Origin: Brumimicrobium sp.
GTDB lineage: Bacteria; Bacteroidota; Bacteroidia; Flavobacteriales_D; Crocinitomicaceae
NCBI GenBank assembly: GCA_023957385.1
Contig: JAMLGZ010000002.1
Span: 638,411-702,410, forward strand
DNA length: 64,000 bases
Direction of reading: 5' to 3'
The notes below the pieces were generated by a model that searched no databases, had not been told where the DNA came from, and saw only the letters and a list, made by a program, of their open reading frames with translations. Of this stretch, positions 9,406 to 18,858 are shown piece after piece. Numbering within the stretch: the first letter of the stretch is position 1; every line of letters starts with the position of its first letter. The translations under genes and the position numbers were made by a program.

Positions 9406-10185
9406 ATGTTGACTGATAAAAAAGAAATAGTTATTTGTGGAACTGGTAAAGTCGCCTATCATTTAGGTAGTTATCTTAATCAGATTGGACATGATTTATT
9501 AGGTGTATGGGGGAGAGATGTAGAGAAATGTGCAGAATTGTCAAAAAAATTACATACTTCGGTAATATCTGATTTGTTCAATTTATCTAATACTTCTATT
9601 GTAATTGTTTGTGTGAGTGATATTGCGATAAGCAAAGTTTTATCGTCTATACCTAACCATGTAAAAATTGCATATACTTCTGGAAGTATAAAATTAGAAG
9701 ATTTACCAGCTAGAGAGAATTTGGGGGTATTCTATCCCTTACAAACTTTTAGTGAGGAAAAAGAAGTTGATATTTCTAAAGTTCCTTTCTTGATTGAAGC
9801 TACTAATCCAATTTTTGAACAAGAATTGATAGGGCTAGCCCAAACTTTGAGCGATAATGTTCAAAAGACAAATTCGCGTGAGCGCTTTCTTATTCATGTG
9901 GGAGCAGTGATGGTAAATAATTTCACTAATTTTCTTTATTATTTAGCAGAAAAACATCTGAAAGAGCATGAACTTGATTTTAAAGTGTTAAAACCGTTGA
10001 TAATGGAGACTGCCGAAAAATTACAAACATTAACACCTAGAGAAGCTCAAACAGGTCCTGCAGTGCGAGGAGACAATAAAATTATTGAGCAGCATATACA
10101 ATCTATTTCAGATGCTGATACTAGAGAACTATATAAATTAATGAGTGAGCTAATTATCAAAGAATTTAATAAAGATGAATTATAA
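9406..10185 (+). CDS. Rossmann-fold DUF2520 protein
   Basis: The roughly 259-residue protein starts with an NAD(P)-binding Rossmann motif (IVICGTGKVAYHLGSYL; pattern GxGxxxxxL) and ends with a helical DUF2520 region (FLIHVGAVMVNNFTNFLYYL, then PREAQTGPAVRGD). The architecture resembles F420-dependent NADP reductase and hydroxyisobutyrate or prephenate dehydrogenase-like folds, but the substrate is unknown. A GTG at 9403 is also in frame; ATG at 9406 is preferred. It overlaps the KdsC-like phosphatase gene by 11 bp, a pairing familiar in Bacteroidota and pointing to an operon. Confidence 0.8.
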   Translation: MLTDKKEIVICGTGKVAYHLGSYLNQIGHDLLGVWGRDVEKCAELSKKLHTSVISDLFNLSNTSIVIVCVSDIAISKVLSSIPNHVKIAYTSGSIKLEDLPARENLGVFYPLQTFSEEKEVDISKVPFLIEATNPIFEQELIGLAQTLSDNVQKTNSRERFLIHVGAVMVNNFTNFLYYLAEKHLKEHELDFKVLKPLIMETAEKLQTLTPREAQTGPAVRGDNKIIEQHIQSISDADTRELYKLMSELIIKEFNKDEL

Positions 10186-10678
10186 AGAAAAGTTGAACCA
10201 AGTAAGTACCTTTATCTTTGATATTGATGGGGTTCTTACGGATGGAAGCATATTTTTATTAGCAGATCAAGTGGTTCGCGTACTTAATTCTCGTGATGGT
10301 TTCGCACTTCAATATGCCAAGAAGCAAGGATATACTATTTTCGTAATTAGCGGAGGAAGTTCAGAATCTGTAAGAAATAGATTGTTGAAAACAGGAGTGA
10401 CAGAGGTGTTTTTGCGTACGCACAATAAACTTAAGAAATACGAAGAAATCAAATCTGAATATAAATTATCTGATCAGGAAATTTTGTATATGGGAGATGA
10501 TATTCCGGACTATGAAGTGATGAAACAAGTGGGTGTATCTTCATGCCCTTCTGATGCAGCGGTGGAAATAAAACGATTGGTTGATTATGTGTCTCCTTTC
10601 CAAGGAGGCCGTCATGCAGTACGAGATGTAATTGAACAAACCTTACGTGTGCAGAGTAAATGGTTTAAAGGAGAGTGA
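10175..10678 (+). CDS. KdsC-like HAD-IIIC phosphatase
   Basis: The 167-residue HAD phosphatase without a cap domain has motif I FIFDIDGVLTDG (residues 13-24), motif II at VISGGSSESV and motif III/IV at YMGDDIPDYEVM. Its length and arrangement match KDO-8-phosphate phosphatase, which releases KDO for lipopolysaccharide core synthesis; such enzymes work as tetramers. In Bacteroidota this protein often follows DUF2520 rather than kdsA, so the true substrate could differ. It ends 6 bp from the convergent gene at 10685, with no terminator between. Confidence 0.82.
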   Translation: MNYKEKLNQVSTFIFDIDGVLTDGSIFLLADQVVRVLNSRDGFALQYAKKQGYTIFVISGGSSESVRNRLLKTGVTEVFLRTHNKLKKYEEIKSEYKLSDQEILYMGDDIPDYEVMKQVGVSSCPSDAAVEIKRLVDYVSPFQGGRHAVRDVIEQTLRVQSKWFKGE

Positions 10679-10684
10679 TAATTT

Positions 10685-12163
10685 CTAGCGTTTACTGATT
10701 TTAGCAGTCCAAACACTTTCCTTACCCATTATTTTTAAGAAATAAACACCTTGAGTCAATCCCTCTAAAGATAGGATGTTTTTACTTTCTCCTTTAAGAA
10801 CAATCTCCCCTTGAATGGAGTGAATTTCATAAGTTAAACCAATAACTTCTGAAGGAAGATGAATGATGTCTGAGGTAGGGTTAGGGTATATCTTTAATGA
10901 TTTTTTTGGAGATTCGCTATACACAGAAAGAATACTAAACTCTTCAATATCATTATCATCTACGTATGGGTCAACTAGATTACGTCCTATCTTTCCAAGC
11001 ATACCTCGTGTTCCTGCAGTTAAATCTTTACCATTATCACTTGAAGTGCCAATAAAAGCAATACCTCCATCATTGGTTGGTATCATCTGATTAATAAAAT
11101 CATCGTTGTAAGCAGAGTAATTATATGAAGGACCCCAATAAAACATCAAACGACTAAATCGTATGATTTGAACATCCAATCCACCAGGATAGGGTTCAGG
11201 ACTTGCTTCTGGACCATCAAATTCAACAGCAATGAATAAACTATAATCCCAATCGTCTATTGTTGCCATGGCAGGAATCCATGTGTTGGTAGAATAGACG
11301 AAATCTCCTTGAACATGATCCAAATAATTTCCATTTAAGTCATATTGCCCATACCAGATATCATAAATTGTGGTATCAGAATTATAATATGCGCCACAAG
11401 CATATATTTCATTCTCATATACTATCACATCTTTAATGAATGGAATGAGGCGTGTGTTGTCAAATTTGCTCCAATTTATTGAACCTGTAAGCGAACAAGA
11501 AATCAAAACACCTTTCTCAAAATTATTATCTCCCTTTTGTCCGCCAATCAGTAGTTCCGAACTTGAAATAGTATCTACTGCATAAGCAATGTCATTTACT
11601 GGAGAAGCAATCGTTTTAGTCCATAGGGTATCTCCGTTTAAGTCGGTGAAGACCATGTACATATCTTTTTGTTGGGTCGTTAACCCATCTGTTTCTCCAA
11701 CGAGTATAATCTGATTATCAAGAAGCATAGCATCATGTAAAATTTCCCAATTTGCTGTCCCATAGTTCTTCTGCCAGAGAAGATTTCCCAACTCATCAGT
11801 TTTTAAAAGCATGAAATTGAAGTTGCCATCGTCAGTTTCACTTGAATATCCTGCGATATAGAAACCTTCTCCTTCTTTATGCATTACTCTAACTCCTACT
11901 TCGTCTGTAGTGTCAGAGCCATAATTTTGAGACCATAAATAATTTCCTAAACTGTCAACAATCATTAAGTAAGCCTGACCCGAAGCGCCATCAAAGTCGC
12001 CCCCTACACCTGTAATGGCATAGGAAGAATCGGGAAGTTGTGTAATACCATTTCCTTTAACAAAAGAACCCGCAGTATATTTCTTATAAAAACCATTTTG
12101 CGTCATTCCGTAAAATGATGGTAATACAAGCAGGATAACTAATATTTTCTTTAGAATCTCCAT
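10685..12163 (-). CDS. T9SS type A sorting domain protein with beta-propeller-like repeats
   Basis: The 492-residue exported protein has a signal peptide (KKILVILLVLPSFYGMTQ). The main body holds repeated units of the form DSLGNYLWSQNYGSD, DELGNLLWQKNYGTA and DLNGDTLWTKTIAS, the pattern of bacterial propeller blades (delta-60 or PQQ-like). The last 80 residues are a Por-secretion tail (KSLKIYPNPTSDIIHLP ... LEGLTQGVYFLKI). It should be secreted by T9SS. It is the third gene of an overlapping trio with an outer-membrane barrel (12-bp overlap) and a lipoprotein, so a joint surface function is likely but unknown. Confidence 0.85.
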   Translation of the reverse strand: MEILKKILVILLVLPSFYGMTQNGFYKKYTAGSFVKGNGITQLPDSSYAITGVGGDFDGASGQAYLMIVDSLGNYLWSQNYGSDTTDEVGVRVMHKEGEGFYIAGYSSETDDGNFNFMLLKTDELGNLLWQKNYGTANWEILHDAMLLDNQIILVGETDGLTTQQKDMYMVFTDLNGDTLWTKTIASPVNDIAYAVDTISSSELLIGGQKGDNNFEKGVLISCSLTGSINWSKFDNTRLIPFIKDVIVYENEIYACGAYYNSDTTIYDIWYGQYDLNGNYLDHVQGDFVYSTNTWIPAMATIDDWDYSLFIAVEFDGPEASPEPYPGGLDVQIIRFSRLMFYWGPSYNYSAYNDDFINQMIPTNDGGIAFIGTSSDNGKDLTAGTRGMLGKIGRNLVDPYVDDNDIEEFSILSVYSESPKKSLKIYPNPTSDIIHLPSEVIGLTYEIHSIQGEIVLKGESKNILSLEGLTQGVYFLKIMGKESVWTAKISKR

Positions 12164-13380
12164 GTTACTTTTAATAAAATAGAATGACCCAATTGACTTC
12201 TTAGAACAGCGCCTAAAATATCTTCGGTTCCTATACTAATTAGAAGATTCTCCAAATGATAGGAAGCGTACAAGCCTACACGGAAATTTCCATATCCACC
12301 AAAAGTACCTTGAGCGCCCAATGAAAATTGTTCAAATGGTTGATAATGAATGCCTGCATATAACATAGGTTTGTAGGAGCGGTTCAAATACATTCGAATG
12401 CCAAAAATGGATTGTAATTTTTTGGAAGAATGTACAGTTGCTACTTTGCCAATTTGTATAAAACCAGGTAAAAGTTTGGTTTGTCCTTTCTGTACCGTTT
12501 CTATTTGAAATGTGTCTTTTAGATTTTCTAAGACATTTTCTTTAAATAAATCATCTAGTGCAAATCCTGAGAACACGTCTTTGGTGCGTATCGTTGTTTT
12601 TTGAGCGTCATTCAGATAGTAAAAACCAATGTTCCTTCCAGTGATATTCAAAACGCCATTAAATTTAGCATCAGGCTTTCCAAAGTTAAAATTAAACCCA
12701 AAATTTACTGCTGCCCCCATGCCTTTGAAAAATGGGTATGGATTACTTTGATTAACTTCAGCATCTATATTCCATTTAATTTCGTCACCTTGTTGGTTAA
12801 AGGATAAATCTCCTTTTTCCACATCTATATCAAAGAAACTAATTGGTAAAACAGCATGCAGTGTAATATAAGATTTTGTTTTAAGGTTATGGAATCCTCC
12901 TCCAACTGTTAAAAAACGTTCATAGCGTCCATACGTATTAGATAAATCTAATTTCTTTCCTAAAAAAGGTTCGTTGCCTAAGAAAGCTAAACCAAAAAGG
13001 TCACTAGAATAATCTCCCCAAATATAAAAGTTGTCAGCAGCACCAATCATCCAACTCCAGTTCTCATTTTTTTTAAAAATACTTTTGCCTGAACGATACT
13101 CTAGTGAAACATATTCTCCTACGCCAAATCGGTTGTAATCTTTCTGCTTTTCGTATGTTTTTTTGCTTAAATCTTTACTGATTTCTCCGCCAAACATAAA
13201 TTTCCGTGCAAATTCATTGTTAAGTGAAGTGCTGTGTTCAAAGATGTTTCCGTGTAATGAAATTTCATTATTAAATGGGAGCGTGTCATAGAGCGTTGGT
13301 AAGAGTTCTTGCGCGTATCCTGTAATTGTTTGAAAAAACAACAGCAAAACAGATATTATGTAAATAATTCTCTTTCTCAT
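12151..13380 (-). CDS. Outer-membrane beta-barrel protein, DUF5723-like
   Basis: The 409-residue protein has a signal peptide (RIIYIISVLLLFFQTITGYAQ) and alternating amphipathic strands to the end, finishing in KVTWRF with the terminal aromatic residue typical of barrels inserted by BAM. The N-terminal region (LFGLAFLGNEPFLGKKLDLS) and overall layout resemble DUF5723, a Bacteroidota barrel family with no known role; this match is by impression. It overlaps the upstream lipoprotein by 4 bp and the downstream T9SS substrate by 13 bp. It may be a channel or surface anchor for its neighbours. Confidence 0.7.
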   Translation of the reverse strand: MRKRIIYIISVLLLFFQTITGYAQELLPTLYDTLPFNNEISLHGNIFEHSTSLNNEFARKFMFGGEISKDLSKKTYEKQKDYNRFGVGEYVSLEYRSGKSIFKKNENWSWMIGAADNFYIWGDYSSDLFGLAFLGNEPFLGKKLDLSNTYGRYERFLTVGGGFHNLKTKSYITLHAVLPISFFDIDVEKGDLSFNQQGDEIKWNIDAEVNQSNPYPFFKGMGAAVNFGFNFNFGKPDAKFNGVLNITGRNIGFYYLNDAQKTTIRTKDVFSGFALDDLFKENVLENLKDTFQIETVQKGQTKLLPGFIQIGKVATVHSSKKLQSIFGIRMYLNRSYKPMLYAGIHYQPFEQFSLGAQGTFGGYGNFRVGLYASYHLENLLISIGTEDILGAVLRSQLGHSILLKVTWRF

Positions 13381-14963
13381 AAACTAGATTTCAATTCTAG
13401 GTGTGCAGAAAGTAAAAACTTTAATGCTGCATTTGAATATACAATGTTATTATTGATATGTGTACTGTTGAAAGTAGCTCTTAGCATGATATACTTGGTT
13501 GTTGCTAATTTCTCTGCATTGTCTTTGCTAATATAAAATTCAACCGTATTGTCAGTTGCAATATGTTTTTCTAGCACATTATCCGTAGAAGCAGATAAAA
13601 TCTGACCTTGTGATTTAATTTGTCCTAATGATTTATTATCCTCATCCAATAAAGTTAGTTCCACATTTACCCCATACGGAAAAGTATTTAACGCTTTTAA
13701 GATAAATTTCCCTTGATTAACCTTCAGTAATTTGCTGTCATTCTTAAAATCGATAGCAAATGTATCTTGTAAGATTAAATCATCTATCCCAACACGAAGT
13801 GGAAAATTAGCATCGATATCTATTCCTATACGGCTTTTTGGATAAAGAATATCATTACCACTTGATGCGTTTCCATCAGGGTTAATCTCTAGGGCATATT
13901 GAAGTTGATATGTGCTACCTAGGTTTTCTAGAAATTGTTTTAAGTTTCCGGTAGAGTTATCAAAATGAAATGTAAGTTCAGACGGAATTAAGTTATCCCA
14001 CGCTCCTTGAGTTTGATTCACATATAAAGAGTTAGAAAAATAGGGATGAGTTAGCGTCACGGTTTGAGAAGTTTTCTGATTTATACTTTCAATCCCATGA
14101 ATCAATCCTTTTGCCCTAACTTTAATCCCATTTCGGATAGTTAAATTCAAATCAATATCATCAATGTTTACAGCTCCTCCCATAATCTTGTTGAAGAATG
14201 TTAAATCTACTTTGGTAGTATCTGAAAAGGTTGTGTGACCAAAGTAGCCTTTTGCATAATCCACCTCAACATCTTCAAATGAGATAGTATAATTTATAAT
14301 ATCTTGAGGAGTTAGAGTAATGGTATTTCCTTGTGGATCTGTTTTTACTTTCATTTTAGATTGTAAAAGATTATAAGAATTACCAAGTTCTCCTCGTAAA
14401 TCTATGTCATAACCCGTTAAGTCAAGGGTGAGTTTTGCTATACTTGGTTTTGCTTGAGTACCAGCGGCAACTTCTTCTGTGTGAGAATATTCAACACCAT
14501 TTTTAGAAGCTCCAGGGATAGAAATAGTAAAAATACCTTTTGTTGGAAGCGGATTTTCTAGTTTTACGATTGCCTTACCCTTTTTAACTCGGATTTCTTT
14601 TAGGGCGATATCCTTTAGATCAAAATTATGTTCCTGAATCTGATCTATGAATGTAAATCCAGGAGTGACGTTAATGGCATTTAAAGAACTTATAAAGGAT
14701 TGCTTGATAGTAGTATCTGGAATCTTTACAAGTTTACTTAGATTTAAATCAACTAGTCTTCGTTTTAAAATTACTTGAATAGAATGATCGGTATTTATAG
14801 CAAAAGTTGAATCATTAACATAATCACTAATAACTAATGAGTCGTTTACAAGCGGTATAACCCAATCAGAAGTCCAATTTGCTTTCTCTTTTCGACAACT
14901 TATACTGATTGTTAGTAAAAACAGCAAGACACTTATGTAAAATAAAATTCTTTTGAGTTTCAT
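13377..14963 (-). CDS. Large exported lipoprotein of unknown function
   Basis: The 528-residue protein has a lipoprotein signal (ILFYISVLLFLLTISISC, with Cys at about residue 23 followed by RKEK). The body is beta-rich with alternating hydrophobic strands and no catalytic motif was recognised. The lipobox and position suggest an outer-membrane lipoprotein. It is the first gene of the trio with the barrel and the T9SS protein; translational coupling is likely because its stop overlaps the barrel start. No family was recognised. Confidence 0.7.
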   Translation of the reverse strand: MKLKRILFYISVLLFLLTISISCRKEKANWTSDWVIPLVNDSLVISDYVNDSTFAINTDHSIQVILKRRLVDLNLSKLVKIPDTTIKQSFISSLNAINVTPGFTFIDQIQEHNFDLKDIALKEIRVKKGKAIVKLENPLPTKGIFTISIPGASKNGVEYSHTEEVAAGTQAKPSIAKLTLDLTGYDIDLRGELGNSYNLLQSKMKVKTDPQGNTITLTPQDIINYTISFEDVEVDYAKGYFGHTTFSDTTKVDLTFFNKIMGGAVNIDDIDLNLTIRNGIKVRAKGLIHGIESINQKTSQTVTLTHPYFSNSLYVNQTQGAWDNLIPSELTFHFDNSTGNLKQFLENLGSTYQLQYALEINPDGNASSGNDILYPKSRIGIDIDANFPLRVGIDDLILQDTFAIDFKNDSKLLKVNQGKFILKALNTFPYGVNVELTLLDEDNKSLGQIKSQGQILSASTDNVLEKHIATDNTVEFYISKDNAEKLATTKYIMLRATFNSTHINNNIVYSNAALKFLLSAHLELKSSL

Positions 14964-15080
14964 ATAAATTGTATAAGTCTTAACATTGGACAGTACGAAA
15001 ATAATGAAATATAAGATATATTTTATAACAAGTTTGAATTTGTTTTGATTTTAAAATGTAAGATAAATAGATTTTAGATA

Positions 15081-16367
15081 TTATCCTATCCAGTTTCCTT
15101 TGAGATATCCCTGAAAGAGATAGAGTTGAAGAATAATATTGGTGGCTAGAATCAGTAAATATAGTATCGTGTATTTTCTTTTGAGTAGAGGAATTGTTTG
15201 CAATAGTATGAACCCAATAAAACCTGCAAAGAAAAACATAGATTGAATATAATTGAGTTCGACTACATTGCTATATGGAAATCCGAATACGATTAAGGTT
15301 ATTACAAGTATAGCAGATAGAATGCGTATGTTTTTTTGGTTTACTTCTACGTTGAAAAGATGTTTAAATAATATGTAATGCAAAAAAGGATTGCAGAATA
15401 GATAGCGATTCATACTTAAAATGGAAGTGCTATTATCCTCCTTTAAATGGAAGAAGAGTACATATAACAGTATCATGGATATATATATGAAACTTATAAA
15501 AAGAATTTCATCATTTATGTGTTTAATCTTTTTTTGGAAATATGAAATGCCCCATATAAGGCTATAGAAAGCAATAATTAATGCGCTATAGAAAGCCCAA
15601 GCATCTAGCCAAAGAATCCGATATCCGCGCCAAGTGGTTAAAGGAAAAGAGGGGAGTGAGAATAGGTGATTCCAATTGTTTGATTGGGATTCGGAATAGG
15701 CAAAAATATTTCCTGTAGCATTTCCAATAATGTAAAAACCTAATAATGTTCCTAAGATAAGTGCAGATAATAATAGCAAGATTTGTAAAAAATGATGCTT
15801 TTTGTGATTGAACAAAAGAAGAGCAGATATCGCAGGAATCAGAAAAAATACGGAAGGTCTAACGAGAGAAAGCAATACAAATGATATAAAAACCCATTTC
15901 CATTTTTCTTTCTTCCAATTGATAATAGCCCATATCGTTAATCCATAAAACAAAGACTCTGAATAAGGAACATAGAAGAAAAATATGCTGGGAAGTGTGA
16001 GTATAAGGAGCGCTTTCAGATTAGAAGCTTTTAGGTATGAAGCGAGCCAAGAGAAGGAGACTAAGAAGATTAAAAAATTAATTATGCTTATACCTAAGGG
16101 ATTAAGGTGGAGTATTTTCCATAAATAGGGGAATCCTGGAAAAAAACCCGAGTTGCTTTGTACTTTTTCCTGAAATGAATAACCTTCAGTAACAATGGAG
16201 TGATACCAATTAGCATCCCATTGTAACAAAGATGAGGTGAAGTTGGTTAAAGAAATTTTACCAATAAATGTAAAAAGGATAAATAACAACGTAAATGAAA
16301 GAAGATAAACAAAAGCAGTTGTAAAACTATACTCCTTGTTTAACCATTTTTCGAATTTACTACTCAT
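15081..16367 (-). CDS. PIG-V-like membrane mannosyltransferase (GT-C fold)
   Basis: The 428-residue protein has about ten transmembrane segments. After the first helix comes QWDANWYHSIVTEGYSF, then SGFFPGFPYLWKI; the WDxxWY and FFPxxP elements are typical of PIG-V and related GT-C glycosyltransferases, which use dolichyl- or polyprenyl-phosphate sugars on the outer face of the membrane. Bacterial members are poorly known. The acceptor and sugar cannot be inferred. It stands alone between the lipoprotein trio and an opposite-strand gene. Confidence 0.7.
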   Translation of the reverse strand: MSSKFEKWLNKEYSFTTAFVYLLSFTLLFILFTFIGKISLTNFTSSLLQWDANWYHSIVTEGYSFQEKVQSNSGFFPGFPYLWKILHLNPLGISIINFLIFLVSFSWLASYLKASNLKALLILTLPSIFFFYVPYSESLFYGLTIWAIINWKKEKWKWVFISFVLLSLVRPSVFFLIPAISALLLFNHKKHHFLQILLLLSALILGTLLGFYIIGNATGNIFAYSESQSNNWNHLFSLPSFPLTTWRGYRILWLDAWAFYSALIIAFYSLIWGISYFQKKIKHINDEILFISFIYISMILLYVLFFHLKEDNSTSILSMNRYLFCNPFLHYILFKHLFNVEVNQKNIRILSAILVITLIVFGFPYSNVVELNYIQSMFFFAGFIGFILLQTIPLLKRKYTILYLLILATNIILQLYLFQGYLKGNWIG

Positions 16368-16512
16368 GATGTTTTATTGAAGTGTAAATCTACTATTATT
16401 TTTTTTAAATATGCATGTATAAGAAAGAGACAAACGATGTCTTGTTATAAAATTTCCTTTTCTTTTTCACGTTAATTTTTGTTACCAGACTCATTTATTT
16501 GGTAAAGGATGT

Positions 16513-16520
16513 TATTTTTG
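16513..16520 (+). promoter_or_regulatory. Putative -7 element before the DUF7935-like gene
   Basis: TATTTTTG fits TAnnTTTG and ends 16 nt before the ATG at 16537. No well-spaced -33 element was found. Confidence 0.35.
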
Positions 16521-16536
16521 AAGAAAACTTAAGAAG

Positions 16537-17058
16537 ATGGAGTATTTAGCATATATTGTTGTTGGATTGGTGCCTGCTTTGGCAGTTATCATTGCTGTTT
16601 ATATTGTTCAAAGAGAAAATAAAGACAAGGAATTAAGTCATCTTTCGTTACAATTGAAAGGAGATAGACAAAAATTATTTGTTGAGCCTAGAATGGAAGC
16701 ATATCAACGCATTATTCTATTGCTAGAGCGTATCACTCCTCATAACTTAATTATGCGTTTGCATCATTCGAATAAAGCAGCGTCCTTGTTTCAGCAGGAT
16801 TTGTTGAATAATATTCGTACTGAATTTGATCACAATGTAGCGCAACAGTTATTTATTCCTATCAATATTTGGGATTATGTAAAAAAAAGTAAAGAAGAAA
16901 CGATTAAAATTATCAATACTGCTGCAGGACAATTGGATGAACATGCTACTTCTATTGATTTAGCAAATAAGATATTTGAAATAGCAGGGGAGTTAGAAGA
17001 ATTACCAACTGAGATTGCTATTAAGATTTTAAAAGATGATTTCCAACGCATGTTTTAA
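16537..17058 (+). CDS. Single-pass membrane protein, DUF7935-like
   Basis: The 173-residue protein has one N-terminal membrane helix (AYIVVGLVPALAVIIAVYIV) followed by a charged, mostly helical domain (KLFVEPRMEAYQRIILLLER, then LLNNIRTEFDHNVAQQLFI). This layout occurs widely in Bacteroidota as a conserved hypothetical, to my memory DUF7935. The helical domain should face the cytoplasm. Function is unknown. The next gene follows after about 50 bp on the same strand, so they may be co-transcribed. Confidence 0.7.
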   Translation: MEYLAYIVVGLVPALAVIIAVYIVQRENKDKELSHLSLQLKGDRQKLFVEPRMEAYQRIILLLERITPHNLIMRLHHSNKAASLFQQDLLNNIRTEFDHNVAQQLFIPINIWDYVKKSKEETIKIINTAAGQLDEHATSIDLANKIFEIAGELEELPTEIAIKILKDDFQRMF

Positions 17059-17108
17059 TATGAACTAAAACTGGAATCTTTTTTGTATATTCATTGAAAA
17101 CAATAATT

Positions 17109-17744
17109 ATGAGATATTTTTTACTAGCACTTTCTTTATTTATTTTCGGCTTTAGCTATTCACAGAATAAGAAATCTGAAAAATTAATTCAATTATCCGG
17201 AGTATTAGTTTCTGCAGATAGTTTGGACCAAGTCTCCTATGCCTCTATCATGAATAAAACCACCCATAATGGGACAATTTCAGACTATTACGGTTATTTT
17301 AGTTTTGTTACTCGTCCTGGAGACACCATTATTTTCAATGCTTTTGGATTTAAAACTGGGTCATACATTGTTCCAGACACCTTGTCTGAATATCGTTATT
17401 CTATCATCCATATCATGATACCTGATACGTTGATTTTACCTCAGGTAGATATTTATCCTTGGCCTTCTAAGGAAGCTTTTGCTAAAGCTTTTATTGAAAT
17501 GGATCCGTATGATGATGCTATTCGTCGAGCACACCGACAGTTGTCGGGAGAGAATTTAGCCGCCATAGCCGCACGACTTCCCACAGATGGCAAACTGGCA
17601 TATAATTGGCAAGCTCAACAAACGCGGACAATGTTATATACCAAAGGACAAACCCCTATTAACAATCTGTTGAATCCAGTTGCTTGGAGCAAATTTATTC
17701 AATCATGGAAAAATGGAGATTTCCAGAGAGAATCGGGGAAATAG
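17109..17744 (+). CDS. Exported carboxypeptidase-regulatory-like domain protein
   Basis: The roughly 211-residue protein starts with a signal peptide (MRYFLLALSLFIFGFSYSQ). Residues about 30-110 form a CarboxypepD_reg-like beta-sandwich (LSGVLVSADSLDQVSYASIM, then SDYYGYFSFVTRPGDTI), as found at the N-terminus of TonB receptors and as small stand-alone periplasmic proteins. The C-terminal half (GENLAAIAARLPTDGKLAYN onward) was not recognised. A TTG at 17094 is also in frame, but ATG at 17109 places the signal peptide normally. Confidence 0.75.
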   Translation: MRYFLLALSLFIFGFSYSQNKKSEKLIQLSGVLVSADSLDQVSYASIMNKTTHNGTISDYYGYFSFVTRPGDTIIFNAFGFKTGSYIVPDTLSEYRYSIIHIMIPDTLILPQVDIYPWPSKEAFAKAFIEMDPYDDAIRRAHRQLSGENLAAIAARLPTDGKLAYNWQAQQTRTMLYTKGQTPINNLLNPVAWSKFIQSWKNGDFQRESGK

Positions 17745-18074
17745 TAAAGAAATTCTGAATAATCTCATATTTACCACATACCGTAAATATATTGTGTTTA
17801 TCTAGGATGGCTTTGTAAGATAAAGTCGCTACTTCCGAGACAACCATAGCGAGACAAAGCTAACTGAACAACGAAAATATAATCGAATAAAAACCTTCGA
17901 TTCAACGAGGCGTGAGATATAAAGGATTGTTCGATAAATATTGTTTGACAAATACCCATAGGGACGTACGGCCGTATGTCCCTACGGGTATTTGTCAAAC
18001 AATCCTATAAATTGGATTTAAATGAATGTTAGATATAAAATTTTCCAACTAAATATTTTGTAAACCCCCTTCTA
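17745..18074. other. 330-bp intergenic region with long palindrome
   Basis: The region holds a 64-bp imperfect palindrome (17940-18003) and a 15-bp near direct repeat at its left edge. No supported gene was found; a short minus-strand reading frame across it lacks coding character. Confidence 0.5.
17940..18003. repeat. 64-bp palindromic element (REP/MITE-like)
   Basis: The arms pair at 30 of 32 positions, centred on CGG/CCG between 17971 and 17972; the exceptions are positions 17958/17985 and 17966/17977. The left arm starts ATTGTTTGACAAATACCC. The sequence just left of it (17926-17940, ATTGTTCGATAAATA) nearly repeats the first 15 bp of the arm. With no loop it can extrude as a cruciform, or act as a very strong RNA hairpin. 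Confidence 0.75.
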
Positions 18075-18614
18075 CTAATAAACTTTATATCGTTTAAAGA
18101 AAGCATCCCAGTTCCATAAAAAGTTTTTCATAATTTCATCCATCCTTTTTATGAATAGTGGGTTGGGAGTGTTGAGGCTTTTAAAATAATTTTCTTGGTA
18201 TTCGTTGAGACCATATTTGTGAAACATACCTTTTGACATGCTGTATAGCGTGACTTTAGAAGGATAGTTTACACGTTTCATAAAGGCAGCGTAATCATTG
18301 TATAATTCTTTGAAATCTTTTTCTTCCATTCCAAGTGAATCTGCTAACATATTAAAGATTACAGGCATTAATGATTTTTGTTGTGAAGGAGAAAAAGTAT
18401 TAGAAAGTTCTCCTATGTTGCCTGCAATTACAATCATAGCAAAATGGCCATTGCGTGCATCTTTTAAATCAGGTGGTGTAACAAAGGCAGGGTCTTCTTC
18501 TAAAAATGATTTAATTTCATTGAATCCTTGTTCTATCGTATTAAGGATTCCATTAACAAAATATTTTGCTAATACTTCGTCTGAAAGTCGTTTCTTAAAT
18601 AATGTATCCAACAT
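18075..18614 (-). CDS. Conserved-looking hypothetical protein (179 aa)
   Basis: No family was recognised. The protein is soluble, with no signal peptide, and appears mostly helical (LAKYFVNGILNTIEQGFNEI, then KDFKELYNDYAAFMKRVNYP). It has no Cys-rich or nucleotide-binding motif. It stands alone, with a TAnnTTTG element about 25 nt upstream of the ATG on the minus strand, which supports it as a real gene. The downstream side carries the long palindrome. Confidence 0.6.
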   Translation of the reverse strand: MLDTLFKKRLSDEVLAKYFVNGILNTIEQGFNEIKSFLEEDPAFVTPPDLKDARNGHFAMIVIAGNIGELSNTFSPSQQKSLMPVIFNMLADSLGMEEKDFKELYNDYAAFMKRVNYPSKVTLYSMSKGMFHKYGLNEYQENYFKSLNTPNPLFIKRMDEIMKNFLWNWDAFFKRYKVY

Positions 18615-18639
18615 GGAGCAGTAATTAAATCGTTCGCAA

Positions 18640-18647
18640 CAAAGTTA
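18640..18647 (-). promoter_or_regulatory. Putative -7 element of the 179-aa hypothetical gene
   Basis: The minus strand reads TAACTTTG, matching TAnnTTTG, about 25 nt before the start codon. Confidence 0.35.
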
Positions 18648-18806
18648 GAAAGGAATTAAAGCATAAAAACTCATGTAAAATCAGTTTATCAACACGCTTA
18701 TTAACAGATAGATTGAAAAGAGAGAATCTACTATCCGAGATGAGTAGGGTTCTTGTATCTACCTTCCCAATTTTAACTTTAGATCTGAATAGATTTTACT
18801 GATAAT

Positions 18807-18841
18807 AAAAATGCGGAGTATTTTTTATATACTCCGCATTA
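18807..18841 (-). terminator. Terminator of the TonB receptor gene
   Basis: The stem AATGCGGAGTA/TACTCCGCATT (about 18810-18840) is followed on the minus strand by a T-rich run. It lies 18 bp past the receptor stop codon. Confidence 0.85.
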
Positions 18842-18858
18842 TCTCTATTTAATGTCTT

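Noticed and set aside
17798..17998. A minus-strand reading frame over the palindrome region
   Set aside because: It overlaps the palindromic repeat, lacks any recognisable domain and has odd composition (many Arg/Ser/Tyr), as expected for a chance frame through repeat DNA.
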